13,010 nt of DNA from Gallionellaceae bacterium (lineage in GTDB: Bacteria; Pseudomonadota; Gammaproteobacteria; Burkholderiales; Gallionellaceae). Position numbers and translations under genes: made by a program. The notes below the pieces were generated by a model. It was given only the letters and a program-made list of their open reading frames with translations, did no database searches and was not told the origin of the DNA. The DNA is taken from the NCBI GenBank assembly GCA_021731185.1, contig JAKFXW010000166.1:1-13010 (forward strand). Reading direction: 5' to 3'. Numbering within the stretch: the stretch's first letter is position 1; each line of letters opens with the position of its first letter. Of this stretch, positions 6,743 through 12,822 are shown one piece after another.

Positions 6743-6846
6743 GATTACCTCTTTAAATATTAGGGAGCCCTGATGAAACTCCCCAAGTTAAAATTCAATT
6801 CCCTTCACGGCATCAGGTGTACAGATTGTACTTTTCAACCCCTCGG

Positions 6847-6868
6847 CTCTGTGCGTTACCGCACAGAG
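6847..6868. repeat. Perfect 9-bp hairpin with tetraloop at the edge of the peptide repeats
   Basis: CTCTGTGCG (6847-6855), loop TTAC, CGCACAGAG (6860-6868). The stem is perfect and would be very stable in RNA on either strand. It is not followed by a T-tract on either strand, so it is not a classical terminator. It sits directly upstream (minus-strand sense) of unit B and is absent from unit A. It may be the 5' structure of the peptide transcript or the end of an RNA read from the right. Confidence 0.5.
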
Positions 6869-7157
6869 TATCAAAATATATTTGGCAATTCATAAAGGTG
6901 TTCGGACTATTGCTACAGCTTTAGTATAAATCAACCCATCAGTGTCCGGTTAAAAATCAAACAAAATCATTTGGTTATTGGGTGGTGATGCAATGGTTCC
7001 GGCAGTGTCAGGCTACAAAGAATAATGGTAATAGGAACAGACAGTAATAGCAGGGCGCGCTCAAAAACTAACTGCAACACCTTAGAGAGGTTAGGGTGTT
7101 GTGAACCTGACCACTAAAATGGACAAGCATCTCCTCATAAGATTAAATCAACTTTAA
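6869..7157. other. Intergenic stretch without a supportable gene
   Basis: No coding frame or RNA gene is convincing here. One imperfect hairpin is visible: CAACACC at 7075-7081 with GGTGTTG at 7095-7101, extended by TTA/TAG pairs. It has no T-tract on the plus strand. The words at 6941-6957 (GTGTCCGGTTAAA) resemble ends of some insertion sequences, but no partner end is present. Confidence 0.4.
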
Positions 7158-7396
7158 TGAGTTAAGTAGCATTTCGTGGAGGTTTTTGCCCTCTTTTTCG
7201 CGCCAAATGTTCCGCCGACGACTACGACAGCATCAGGGGCGGGAAGACTCTTCAGAAAGGCAAGCCAGCTTGCCAAGGATTCCCGCACAGCGAACATCTA
7301 GGGCAACTGTGTCTGATCTAAGCTTGAATTTCCTCCAAACCCAGTCAGGACACCATCAAGCCAGAATCCGACCTCCACGAAATGTTACTTAACTCA
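7158..7396. mobile_element. MITE with 26-bp terminal inverted repeats
   Basis: The left end (7158-7183) begins TGAGTTAAGTAGCATTTCG and the right end (7371-7396) is its reverse complement with 25 of 26 bases matching (one G/A difference at position 12). The 239-bp body has no transposase, so it must have been moved in trans. Inside is a perfect 7-bp hairpin, GGCAAGC-CA-GCTTGCC, at 7259-7274. A minus-strand ORF of 47 codons (ATG at 7297, stop at 7154-7156) reads out through the left terminal repeat and ends CYLTH; it is probably incidental. No clear target duplication is seen beyond AA on both sides. The element lies 16 bases before the -35 box of the vapBC promoter. Confidence 0.82.
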
Positions 7397-7411
7397 AATA
7401 GCGTTTTCGCC

Positions 7412-7440
7412 TTGCCATCCATTCGGAAGCATGATATTAA
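7412..7440 (+). promoter_or_regulatory. Candidate vapBC promoter
   Basis: TTGCCA at 7412-7417 and TATTAA at 7435-7440 are spaced by 17 bases and lie 47 bases before the antitoxin ATG. The -10 box touches the palindrome that begins at 7439, so a repressor bound there would block RNA polymerase, as expected for TA autoregulation. Confidence 0.45.
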
Positions 7441-7465
7441 GCATCAATTGATGCTTGATTGATGC
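7439..7465. promoter_or_regulatory. Palindromic operator of the vapBC module
   Basis: AAGCATCAATTGATGCTT (7439-7456) is a perfect 18-bp palindrome. Its half-site TTGATGC (7448-7454) recurs at 7459-7465, one helical turn (11 bp) further on. Repeated half-sites between promoter and start codon are the usual binding sites for an antitoxin or antitoxin-toxin complex. The adjacent antitoxin is the likely ligand. Confidence 0.6.
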
Positions 7466-7486
7466 ATCTTTTTTTGGGGGATTACC

Positions 7487-7690
7487 ATGAGAACCACATT
7501 AAATATAGAAGATGCGTTACTGGTACAAGCGCAGCGCATCAGCGGCTTGACCGAAAAAACGGCATTGGTGCGCGAGGGGTTGGTGGCGTTGATTGAGCGT
7601 GAATCAGCGCGGCGGCTGGCGCAGTTGGGGGGCACGGAGCCAAAATTGATGACTGTTGCGCGACGGCGCACCACCCGGACACCCAAATAA
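7487..7690 (+). CDS. vapB: VapB-type antitoxin (DUF2191/VapB_antitoxin family)
   Basis: The 67-residue protein begins MRTTLNIEDALLVQAQRI, a ribbon-helix-helix DNA-binding start, followed by the family block TEKTALVREGLVALIERESARRLAQLGG (residues 22-49) and a basic tail rich in Arg and Thr. This block is diagnostic for VapB antitoxins of the MRTTL(N/D)I class. The protein binds and inhibits the VapC RNase encoded 28 bases downstream, and the pair should repress its own promoter through the palindrome at 7439. GGGGG at 7476-7480 is a suitable ribosome binding site before ATG 7487. Confidence 0.88.
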   Translation: MRTTLNIEDALLVQAQRISGLTEKTALVREGLVALIERESARRLAQLGGTEPKLMTVARRRTTRTPK

Positions 7691-7718
7691 ACGGCGCAAG
7701 CGCCGGGAGGTCGTTGTC

Positions 7719-8087
7719 GTGATATTGGTGGATAGCTCGGTTTGGGTGGATCATTTGCGCGTCGGCGAACCGTTGCTGGTCGAGTTGCTCAACACGGGGC
7801 GGGTGATGGTGCATCCCTTTGTGATCGGCGAGCTTGCCTGTGGCAATTTGAAGCATCGAGCCGAAATTCTTTCGCTGTTGCAGAATTTACCCGCCACGCC
7901 GTCCGCGACGGACGCGGAGGTGCTTTTTTTTATTGACCACCAACGCTTGATGGGCAAGGGTATCGGTTATGTGGACGCACATTTGCTGGCTGCGGTTTCT
8001 TTGCGGGGGAGCGGCAAGATTTGGACACGCGATAAACGCTTGAAAGAAGTGGCTGTTGCCTTGCGCTTGGCGCACCACGCGACATAA
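7719..8087 (+). CDS. vapC: VapC toxin, PIN-domain ribonuclease
   Basis: From GTG 7719 the protein has 122 residues: MILVDSSVWVDHLR with catalytic Asp5, GELACGN with Glu38, GIGYVDAHLLAA with Asp86, and WTRDKRL with Asp105. These acidic residues make the metal-binding site of PIN-domain RNases, which cut tRNA or rRNA and stop translation when the antitoxin is lost. The GTG is chosen over in-frame codons further upstream (open to 7656) because GGGAGG at 7705-7710 lies eight bases before it and because family members begin exactly at M-I-L-V-D-S-S. A short palindrome, GGCGCAAGCGCC at 7693-7704, lies between antitoxin stop and toxin Shine-Dalgarno. All four catalytic residues are present, so the toxin looks active. 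Confidence 0.88.
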   Translation: MILVDSSVWVDHLRVGEPLLVELLNTGRVMVHPFVIGELACGNLKHRAEILSLLQNLPATPSATDAEVLFFIDHQRLMGKGIGYVDAHLLAAVSLRGSGKIWTRDKRLKEVAVALRLAHHAT

Positions 8088-8215
8088 TCTTATCGAGTTG
8101 ACGCAAGATAAAATCAGCCGACTTCAATCCATGAATTTTCTTAAAGCTCACGCCTTTTGGAAGACGAAAAACAAGGGGATGTCAGTGATTGCATAAAAGT
8201 AATCAATCCCCATAT

Positions 8216-8243
8216 CTTGAAAATTGAAAATTCACCCCCATCT
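8216..8243 (+). promoter_or_regulatory. Consensus sigma-32 (heat-shock) promoter of htpG
   Basis: CTTGAAA at 8216-8222 and CCCCATCT at 8236-8243 are separated by 13 bases. Both boxes match the RpoH consensus CTTGAAA-N13-15-CCCCATNT at every fixed position. The start codon of htpG lies 36 bases beyond the -10 box. Heat-shock induction by sigma-32 is the established mode of control for htpG in proteobacteria. Confidence 0.85.
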
Positions 8244-8278
8244 GTCCCGCACCCTTTGTAAAAATTTTGGAGAAAGTA

Positions 8279-10198
8279 ATGAGTGATACTGCTACACATA
8301 CCGAAACATCTGCTAACCGCGAAACACTAGGCTTTCAGGCCGAGGTAAAACAACTGTTGCAATTGATGATTCATTCGCTGTATTCCAACCGCGAAATTTT
8401 TCTGCGCGAGCTGATTTCAAATGCTTCGGATGCGTGCGATAAATTGCGTTTTGAGGCGTTACATAATGCGGCGTTGATGGAAGATCAGGCCGAGCTGGAA
8501 ATTAGCATTAGCTTCGACAAAACGGCGCGCACGCTAACGGTGAGCGACAGTGGTATCGGCATGAGCCGTGAAGAGGTGATTAACAATCTGGGTACGATTG
8601 CGAAATCTGGCACACGCGAATTTTTTTCGCGGCTGTCCGGCGATCAACAGAAAGATGCGAATTTAATCGGGCAGTTTGGTGTGGGGTTTTATTCGGCTTT
8701 TATTGTGGCAGATAAAGTGACGGTGTTGACCCGTCGTGCGGGTGAGAAAAACGATCAAGGCGTGCGCTGGGAATCGGATGGCGGCGGCGAGTTTGCGATT
8801 GAGATGATAGACAAACCAACACGCGGTACGTCGATCACTTTGCATTTGCGCGAGGGTCAGGATGACCTGCTGAGTGGACATAAATTACGCGCCGTCATTC
8901 AAAAATATTCAGATCACATCGTGCAGCCGATTGTGATGCACAAGGAAGAATGGAAAGACGGCGGCTATCAAACTCTGGAGGAAACTGAAACCGTCAATCA
9001 AGCGTTTGCATTATGGGCACGCGCTAAAAACGAAATCACGGATGAGCAGTACAAAGAATTTTATAAGCATGTCGGGCATGACATGACTGACCCGCTGGCT
9101 TGGGTGCATGCGCGTGTCGAGGGACGGCAGGAATACACGCAACTCCTTTATATTCCTGCCCGTGCGCCATTTGATATGTGGCAGCGCGATGCCAAGCACG
9201 GGGTGAAATTATATGTCCGGCGTGTGTTTATTATGGATGATGCCGAGAAATTAATTCCTGCCTATTTGCGTTTTGTGCGCGGCGTGGTCGATTCGAATGA
9301 TTTACCTTTAAATGTATCCCGTGAAATTTTGCAGGAATCAAAAGACATCGAAGCGATACGCGCAGGCTGCACCAAAAAAATTATCAGCTTGCTGGAAGAC
9401 ATGGCGACAAATGATAAAGAGAAGTACACCCTGTTCTGGAATGAATTTGGTCGCGTGTTAAAAGAGGGCATTGGAGATGATGCAGTCAATCGTGAAAAAA
9501 TTGCCGGGCTGTTGAGATTGGCTTCTACTAAAGCGAATACGCCGGAGACTAGCGTTTCGTTGAGCGATTACATTGCGCGTATGAAAGAAGGTCAGGATAA
9601 AATTTATTACATCACTGCCGATACATTCAACGCTGCAAAAAACAGTCCGCATCTGGAAGTGTTCCGCAAAAAAGGCATTGAAGTTTTATTGTTGACTGAT
9701 CGGGTGGATGAGTGGGTAGTGACCAATTTACATAGCTTCCAGGAAAAGTCATTGGTGTCGGTTGCCAAGGGCGGGCTGGATCTGGGCGATCTGGAAGATG
9801 AGTCTGAAAAGTTAGCGCAGCAAAAAGAGGCGGATGAGTTTAAAGAGTTGACCGATAAAATCAGTACCAGCCTCGCAGGTCGAGTTAAAGAAGTGCGCGT
9901 GACGCATCGCTTAACGGATTCGCCAGCGTGTCTGGTGGTGGATGAGCAGGACATGAATGCCAATCTGGCGCGCATGTTAAAAGCCGCCGGACAACAAGCC
10001 CCAAACACGCAGCCGATTCTGGAAATTAATCCGCGTCATCCGGTGGTGTTACGTCTGCAACGCGAAGAAAATAAATTCGACGATTGGGTATCCGTATTGT
10101 TTGATCAGGCATTGCTGGCCGAAGGCGGGCAATTGGATGACCCAGCTAGTTTTGTGAAGCGAGTTAATCAGCTGATGTTGGAGATGAGCGGGAGTTAA
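8279..10198 (+). CDS. htpG: Molecular chaperone HtpG (Hsp90)
   Basis: The 639-residue protein is a complete bacterial Hsp90 (E. coli: 624). The N-terminal GHKL ATPase domain shows REIFLRELISNASDACDKLR with catalytic Glu44 and Asn48, DSGIGM with nucleotide-binding Asp90, the lid segment GTIAKSGTREF (105-115) and GQFGVGFYSAF (131-141). The middle domain includes LYVRRVFIMDD and LPLNVSREILQ with the conserved Arg, and the C-terminal dimerisation domain follows. HtpG remodels client proteins in the cytoplasm together with DnaK. ATG 8279 is chosen over an in-frame TTG at 8267 because GGAGAA at 8269-8274 is its Shine-Dalgarno. It is transcribed from the sigma-32 promoter just upstream. Confidence 0.96.
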   Translation: MSDTATHTETSANRETLGFQAEVKQLLQLMIHSLYSNREIFLRELISNASDACDKLRFEALHNAALMEDQAELEISISFDKTARTLTVSDSGIGMSREEVINNLGTIAKSGTREFFSRLSGDQQKDANLIGQFGVGFYSAFIVADKVTVLTRRAGEKNDQGVRWESDGGGEFAIEMIDKPTRGTSITLHLREGQDDLLSGHKLRAVIQKYSDHIVQPIVMHKEEWKDGGYQTLEETETVNQAFALWARAKNEITDEQYKEFYKHVGHDMTDPLAWVHARVEGRQEYTQLLYIPARAPFDMWQRDAKHGVKLYVRRVFIMDDAEKLIPAYLRFVRGVVDSNDLPLNVSREILQESKDIEAIRAGCTKKIISLLEDMATNDKEKYTLFWNEFGRVLKEGIGDDAVNREKIAGLLRLASTKANTPETSVSLSDYIARMKEGQDKIYYITADTFNAAKNSPHLEVFRKKGIEVLLLTDRVDEWVVTNLHSFQEKSLVSVAKGGLDLGDLEDESEKLAQQKEADEFKELTDKISTSLAGRVKEVRVTHRLTDSPACLVVDEQDMNANLARMLKAAGQQAPNTQPILEINPRHPVVLRLQREENKFDDWVSVLFDQALLAEGGQLDDPASFVKRVNQLMLEMSGS

Positions 10199-10279
10199 AT
10201 GTTGTAGTAAGATAGCGCAAATTTAGCGAGTGAGGTCAGGGGAACATAATTCTGGCGAAACGAAAGTGGGGTGGGGCTG

Positions 10280-10402
10280 ATGGAAAAAAATCGCGTATTA
10301 ACACCCATATTTGTTTTGATTCTGTTCCCTCTTGCTTTGCCTGCCATAAGGGATGCATTCAAATCATGTTGCGGGAAAAAAACTATGGTGCGCTGCGTAT
10401 GA
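10280..10402 (+). CDS. Possible 40-aa ORF with hydrophobic N-terminus, overlapping the Kelch gene
   Basis: ATG 10280 follows a G-rich stretch (GGGGTGGGG, 10269-10276) and opens a frame that starts MEKNRVLTPIFVLILFPLAL, a signal-peptide-like or single-helix segment, then a cysteine-containing basic tail (KSCCGKK). Its TGA at 10400-10402 overlaps an in-frame ATG of the next gene at 10399 in the arrangement ATGA, typical of translationally coupled pairs. This also suggests where the Kelch gene starts. I do not recognise the product. It may be a real small protein, a leader, or a chance ORF. Confidence 0.35.
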   Translation: MEKNRVLTPIFVLILFPLALPAIRDAFKSCCGKKTMVRCV

Positions 10403-11772
10403 CAACAAGTACAAAGTTACGGAATGCCAGCACTTGGTCATTCAGCATATTGCTGTTCTTGTTAAGTTCGACTGCTTGTTCTAATTTAAATGATAACGAT
10501 AAAGTATGGATTGCTGGCTGGCAGCAAACCACGCCACTTATTGAAGCGCGGGCGGGCGCGACAGCAGTGGTTGCGCAAGATATGATGATTGTGATTGGCG
10601 GAACCAATGGGCGGGACTTCATCAATACCGTGGAATATGCCCCGATACACACGGATGGTACATTGGGCACATGGCAGAGCGGGCCGAGGTTGAATGAGCC
10701 ACGCGGCTTCACTGAGGCGGTGGTGCGCGACGGATTTATTTATGTGGTGGGTGGTGGTAATGGGCCGCATGGACATAATTTGCTGCGTTCAGTAGAGCGT
10801 GCTCAGATACTGCCTAGTGGGAAAATAGGCGCGTGGCATAAGGAAAGTGCAATGTTGGTGACACGTCGTTGCGCGAAACTGGTGGTGCAGGGCAATCGAA
10901 TTTATGCCTTTGGCGGGTATGCGGGTGTGTTGTTGGATTCTGTTGAGAGCGCGGAAATTTTTCCTGATGGTCGCCTGAGTGAGTGGCGCATGGAACCTGA
11001 AAACATGACCATGCCGCGCTATGTGAACGGCGTTGCCAAAATTGGTGATATTGCCTATGCCGTGGGTGGACATGATCCCAAGCGCGGTGTGGGCGTGACT
11101 GCGGTGGAATGGTCACAATTTAATTCTGCTGGCAAGTTGCAAAAATGGCAACAGACACGCCCGCTGCAAGCAGGCCGCTACGGACTTTCTACGCTCGCGC
11201 ATGATAAATATTTGTATGCTTTAGGTGGCATGTCAGGTGCGGAATATTTGGATAGTATTGAAAAGTCCAGTGTCGATGCCAGCGGCAATCTGGATAGCTG
11301 GCGCAACACCACTGCACTTTCTCGGCCACGCGCCATGCTTAATGTGGTGCATCATAATAATAATATCTACGTGATTGGCGGCACTAATCGTGATGGTTAT
11401 TTGACCAGCATTGAGATGGCAAAATTTAATCAAGCGGGCGATATTGGCTACTGGGGCAGCGCACAGCAGGCTGCTGCTCAGAAAAAGGTTGCAGCCAATC
11501 CGAGCACTCAGGCATTACCCAATGCGGGCATCGTAAAAGAAGTCATTCAAACGGAGGCGTATACCTATCTGCGTGTGCAAAAACCTGATGGATCAGAAGA
11601 ATGGGTTGCCGGGCCGAGGCTTAAGATTCTCGTTGATAGCCGTGTGCAATATAGCAGGGGCATCGCCATGTCGAATTTTTTTAGCCGCGAATTACAACAT
11701 AACTTTCCGATGGTGTTGTTTGTCGGTGAGGTGCGAGCAGAGACGAGCGCGGCTAAAAATTTAAGGTATTAA
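10399..11772 (+). CDS. Six-repeat Kelch beta-propeller protein with signal peptide, putative lipoprotein
   Basis: From ATG 10399 the protein has 457 residues; an earlier in-frame ATG at 10366 would add 11. The N-terminus (MTTSTKLRNASTWSFSILLFLLSSTAC) is a signal peptide ending in a lipobox-like LSSTAC with Cys27, although Ser at -3 is atypical. Six Kelch-like repeats of about 50-55 residues follow, each with a (V/F/L)GG doublet, a D/YL-S-V/I-E strand and a closing G-x-(L/I)-x-x-W, which would form a six-bladed propeller on the periplasmic side. The last roughly 75 residues, from NAGIVKEVIQTEAYTYLRVQ through EEWVAGPRLKI to FFSRELQHNFPMVLFVGEV, resemble the small NrfJ-like domain seen beside multihaem cytochrome systems. 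Ligand unknown. Confidence 0.72.
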   Translation: MTTSTKLRNASTWSFSILLFLLSSTACSNLNDNDKVWIAGWQQTTPLIEARAGATAVVAQDMMIVIGGTNGRDFINTVEYAPIHTDGTLGTWQSGPRLNEPRGFTEAVVRDGFIYVVGGGNGPHGHNLLRSVERAQILPSGKIGAWHKESAMLVTRRCAKLVVQGNRIYAFGGYAGVLLDSVESAEIFPDGRLSEWRMEPENMTMPRYVNGVAKIGDIAYAVGGHDPKRGVGVTAVEWSQFNSAGKLQKWQQTRPLQAGRYGLSTLAHDKYLYALGGMSGAEYLDSIEKSSVDASGNLDSWRNTTALSRPRAMLNVVHHNNNIYVIGGTNRDGYLTSIEMAKFNQAGDIGYWGSAQQAAAQKKVAANPSTQALPNAGIVKEVIQTEAYTYLRVQKPDGSEEWVAGPRLKILVDSRVQYSRGIAMSNFFSRELQHNFPMVLFVGEVRAETSAAKNLRY

Positions 11773-11826
11773 GCAAAATGATAGATGTGAGTAATTCCAT
11801 TTCTAATTTAATAATGCCAGATTGCT

Positions 11827-11904
11827 CCCTCATCCCAACCCTTCTCCCGAAGGGAGAAGGACTTTGTATCCCTCTCCCTCCGGGAGAGGGAAAAAGGGTG
11901 AGGG
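11827..11904. repeat. Double-hairpin intergenic repeat
   Basis: Two perfect 9-bp stems with 3-base loops sit side by side: CCTTCTCCC-gaa-GGGAGAAGG (11840-11860) and CCCTCTCCC-tcc-GGGAGAGGG (11870-11890). They are enclosed by CCCTCA (11827-11832) and TGAGGG (11899-11904), so the whole folds as a cruciform-like structure. Such CCCTCTCCC/GGGAGAGGG repeats are common between genes in many beta- and gammaproteobacteria. It lies 55 bases after the Kelch gene and could stop or protect its transcript, though there is no T-tract after the stems. Confidence 0.75.
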
Positions 11905-11958
11905 AACAAGATTGAAGGCTTTGTAAATTATTATTGGAATAACTCATCAACAGAGTAC

Positions 11959-11987
11959 TTGTTATCGCTTGCAATGCAGCGTAATAT
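11959..11987 (+). promoter_or_regulatory. Promoter of the phd-vapC module
   Basis: TTGTTA at 11959-11964 and TAATAT at 11982-11987 are separated by exactly 17 bases. Each hexamer has one or two differences from the sigma-70 consensus. The start codon lies 36 bases after the -10 box. Confidence 0.6.
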
Positions 11988-11988
11988 A

Positions 11989-12006
11989 TGACCATTATTA
12001 TGGTCA
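11989..12006. promoter_or_regulatory. Palindromic operator of the phd-vapC module
   Basis: TGACCAT-TATT-ATGGTCA is a perfect 7-bp dyad with a 4-bp centre, starting two bases after the -10 box. It would overlap the transcription start, so binding by the Phd/YefM antitoxin would block the promoter. Position and symmetry make this a strong candidate site. Confidence 0.6.
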
Positions 12007-12022
12007 CAATCAGGAGATTAAT

Positions 12023-12259
12023 ATGCATGCAATGAGCTTAGCTCAAGCCAAGGCGCACTTGAGTGAGTTGTTAAATACAGTTGCATCCGGAGAAGAAGTC
12101 GTGATTACCCGTCACGGCCGCCCAGTCGCGCGCGTGCTCCCCGCCAGTCCGATCAGGCAGATGTTGCCATTGCAGCGGCTGGCAGAGTTGCGTAAGCAGG
12201 TTCCCGCGTGGCAAGGCAGCAGTGCCGCTTTGCTGCGCGAGTTACGCGACGCAGAATGA
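12023..12259 (+). CDS. Phd/YefM-family antitoxin
   Basis: The 78-residue protein starts MHAMSLAQAKAHLSELLNTVASGEEVVITRHGRPVARVLP, the classical Phd/YefM fold. It has the L-x-x-A-K-x-x-L-S-E-L-L helix (residues 6-18) and the strand pair EEVVITRHGRPVARV (24-38). The C-terminal part, about 40 residues, is the flexible toxin-binding arm. AGGAG at 12012-12016 is the Shine-Dalgarno, six bases before ATG 12023. Another ATG at 12032 is less well spaced. Its TGA overlaps the toxin ATG (ATGA at 12256-12259), giving translational coupling. It should repress its own promoter at the dyad 11989-12006. Confidence 0.88.
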   Translation: MHAMSLAQAKAHLSELLNTVASGEEVVITRHGRPVARVLPASPIRQMLPLQRLAELRKQVPAWQGSSAALLRELRDAE

Positions 12260-12687
12260 TTTATCTGGATACCAGTTTCCTGACTCCGCTGTTTCGGGAG
12301 GAGGCTACTTCTGCGAAAGTTTCAAATTTTCTTTCTCGACAAGCGGCGGGGACTCTGACGGTTAGCAAATGGGCATCTGTCGAATTTGCCAGCCTGATTT
12401 CCCGCGATGTGCGCATGGGCGCGCTAACAGTAGCTCAAGGGCGGAGGCTGATCGCAGAATTTGATTCGATGATTGCCGTCTCCTTGATTGCCTTGATTCC
12501 AAGTGCCAATGACTTTGATCTGGCACAGGAGTATGTTGCCAATTTCTCCACCCAACTACGCGGCCCGGACGCGCTGCATCTGGCCGTGTCGCATAACAAT
12601 GGCGTGGAATTTATCGCCACTCTGGACAATGGAATGCTTTTCGCCGCGAAAAAGTTGAAGATACCAGCGCGGCGGATGATTCGCTAG
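12256..12687 (+). CDS. vapC: PIN-domain toxin (VapC-type ribonuclease)
   Basis: The 143-residue protein begins MIYLDTSFLTPLF with Asp5. It contains SVEFASLISR with Glu43, RGPDALHLAVSH with Asp105 and TLDNGM with Asp124. These acidic residues and their order fit the PIN-domain nuclease site, and the D-A-L-H-L-A block is typical of VapC toxins paired with Phd-like antitoxins. The ATG overlaps the antitoxin stop by 4 nt. It is only distantly similar to the PIN toxin at 7719, with a different spacing of the catalytic residues and a different antitoxin class, so the two modules are not recent duplicates. After its TAG the same frame stays open for a further 44 codons. Confidence 0.87.
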   Translation: MIYLDTSFLTPLFREEATSAKVSNFLSRQAAGTLTVSKWASVEFASLISRDVRMGALTVAQGRRLIAEFDSMIAVSLIALIPSANDFDLAQEYVANFSTQLRGPDALHLAVSHNNGVEFIATLDNGMLFAAKKLKIPARRMIR

Positions 12688-12822
12688 GCTTCCAGTCGAA
12701 CAGCCGCAAACCAATTGGTTGCTGCAACGATGGACGAGGCCATGCAGCATGTGCAGAACGTCGCGCATCTGGTCATCGAAGGAAAAACCGAAGCGGCGAT
12801 GTTGAAGCTGCATAGCGCGTAA
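12688..12822 (+). other. Short ORF or gene remnant in frame after the PIN toxin
   Basis: Directly after the toxin stop codon the same frame continues without a stop for 44 codons to TAA at 12820-12822. A possible ATG at 12730 would give a 30-residue peptide that starts MDEAMQHVQNVAHLVIEGK and ends LHSA. The composition is helical and soluble-looking, like the C-terminal end of a larger protein. No Shine-Dalgarno is clear and I do not recognise the family. It may be the tail of a gene displaced by insertion of the TA module. Confidence 0.3.

Larger units (their letters stand above)
6500..6841 (-). repeat. Tandem duplication of a peptide-encoding unit with conserved leader (period 169 bp)
   Basis: Two units, about 6510-6672 and 6680-6841, align over their whole length with a single 1-nt indel. 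Minus-strand order in each is: a conserved box TGATGCCGTGAAGG (identical in both), a leader with TTAACTTGGGGA and TTTCATCAGG in common, CCCTAATA, a Shine-Dalgarno, the 18-codon ORF, and a shared end around the stop (TAGCG). By eye, the 75 bases before the ATG are roughly 85% identical, higher than the 74% of the ORF itself. The leader therefore appears to be under constraint too, either as structured RNA or as the site of an antisense RNA. No terminator or clear promoter was recognised in either unit. Confidence 0.75.

Noticed and set aside
6604..6892. Plus-strand ORFs starting MK(V/L)PKL in both repeat units
   Set aside because: The 1-nt indel shifts the frame after about seven codons, so the products share nothing further. 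The minus-strand ORFs stay in register.
6941..6957. GTGTCCGGTTAAA resembling an insertion-sequence end
   Set aside because: No matching opposite end or transposase fragment in the window.
7930..8151. 73-codon minus-strand ORF antisense to vapC
   Set aside because: Mostly a shadow of the toxin frame. The first 18 codons outside it have no ribosome binding site.
8175..8211. GGGGAT...ATCCCC inverted repeat upstream of htpG
   Set aside because: Six-base arms about 25 bases apart are easily explained by chance. The sigma-32 boxes explain the region better.
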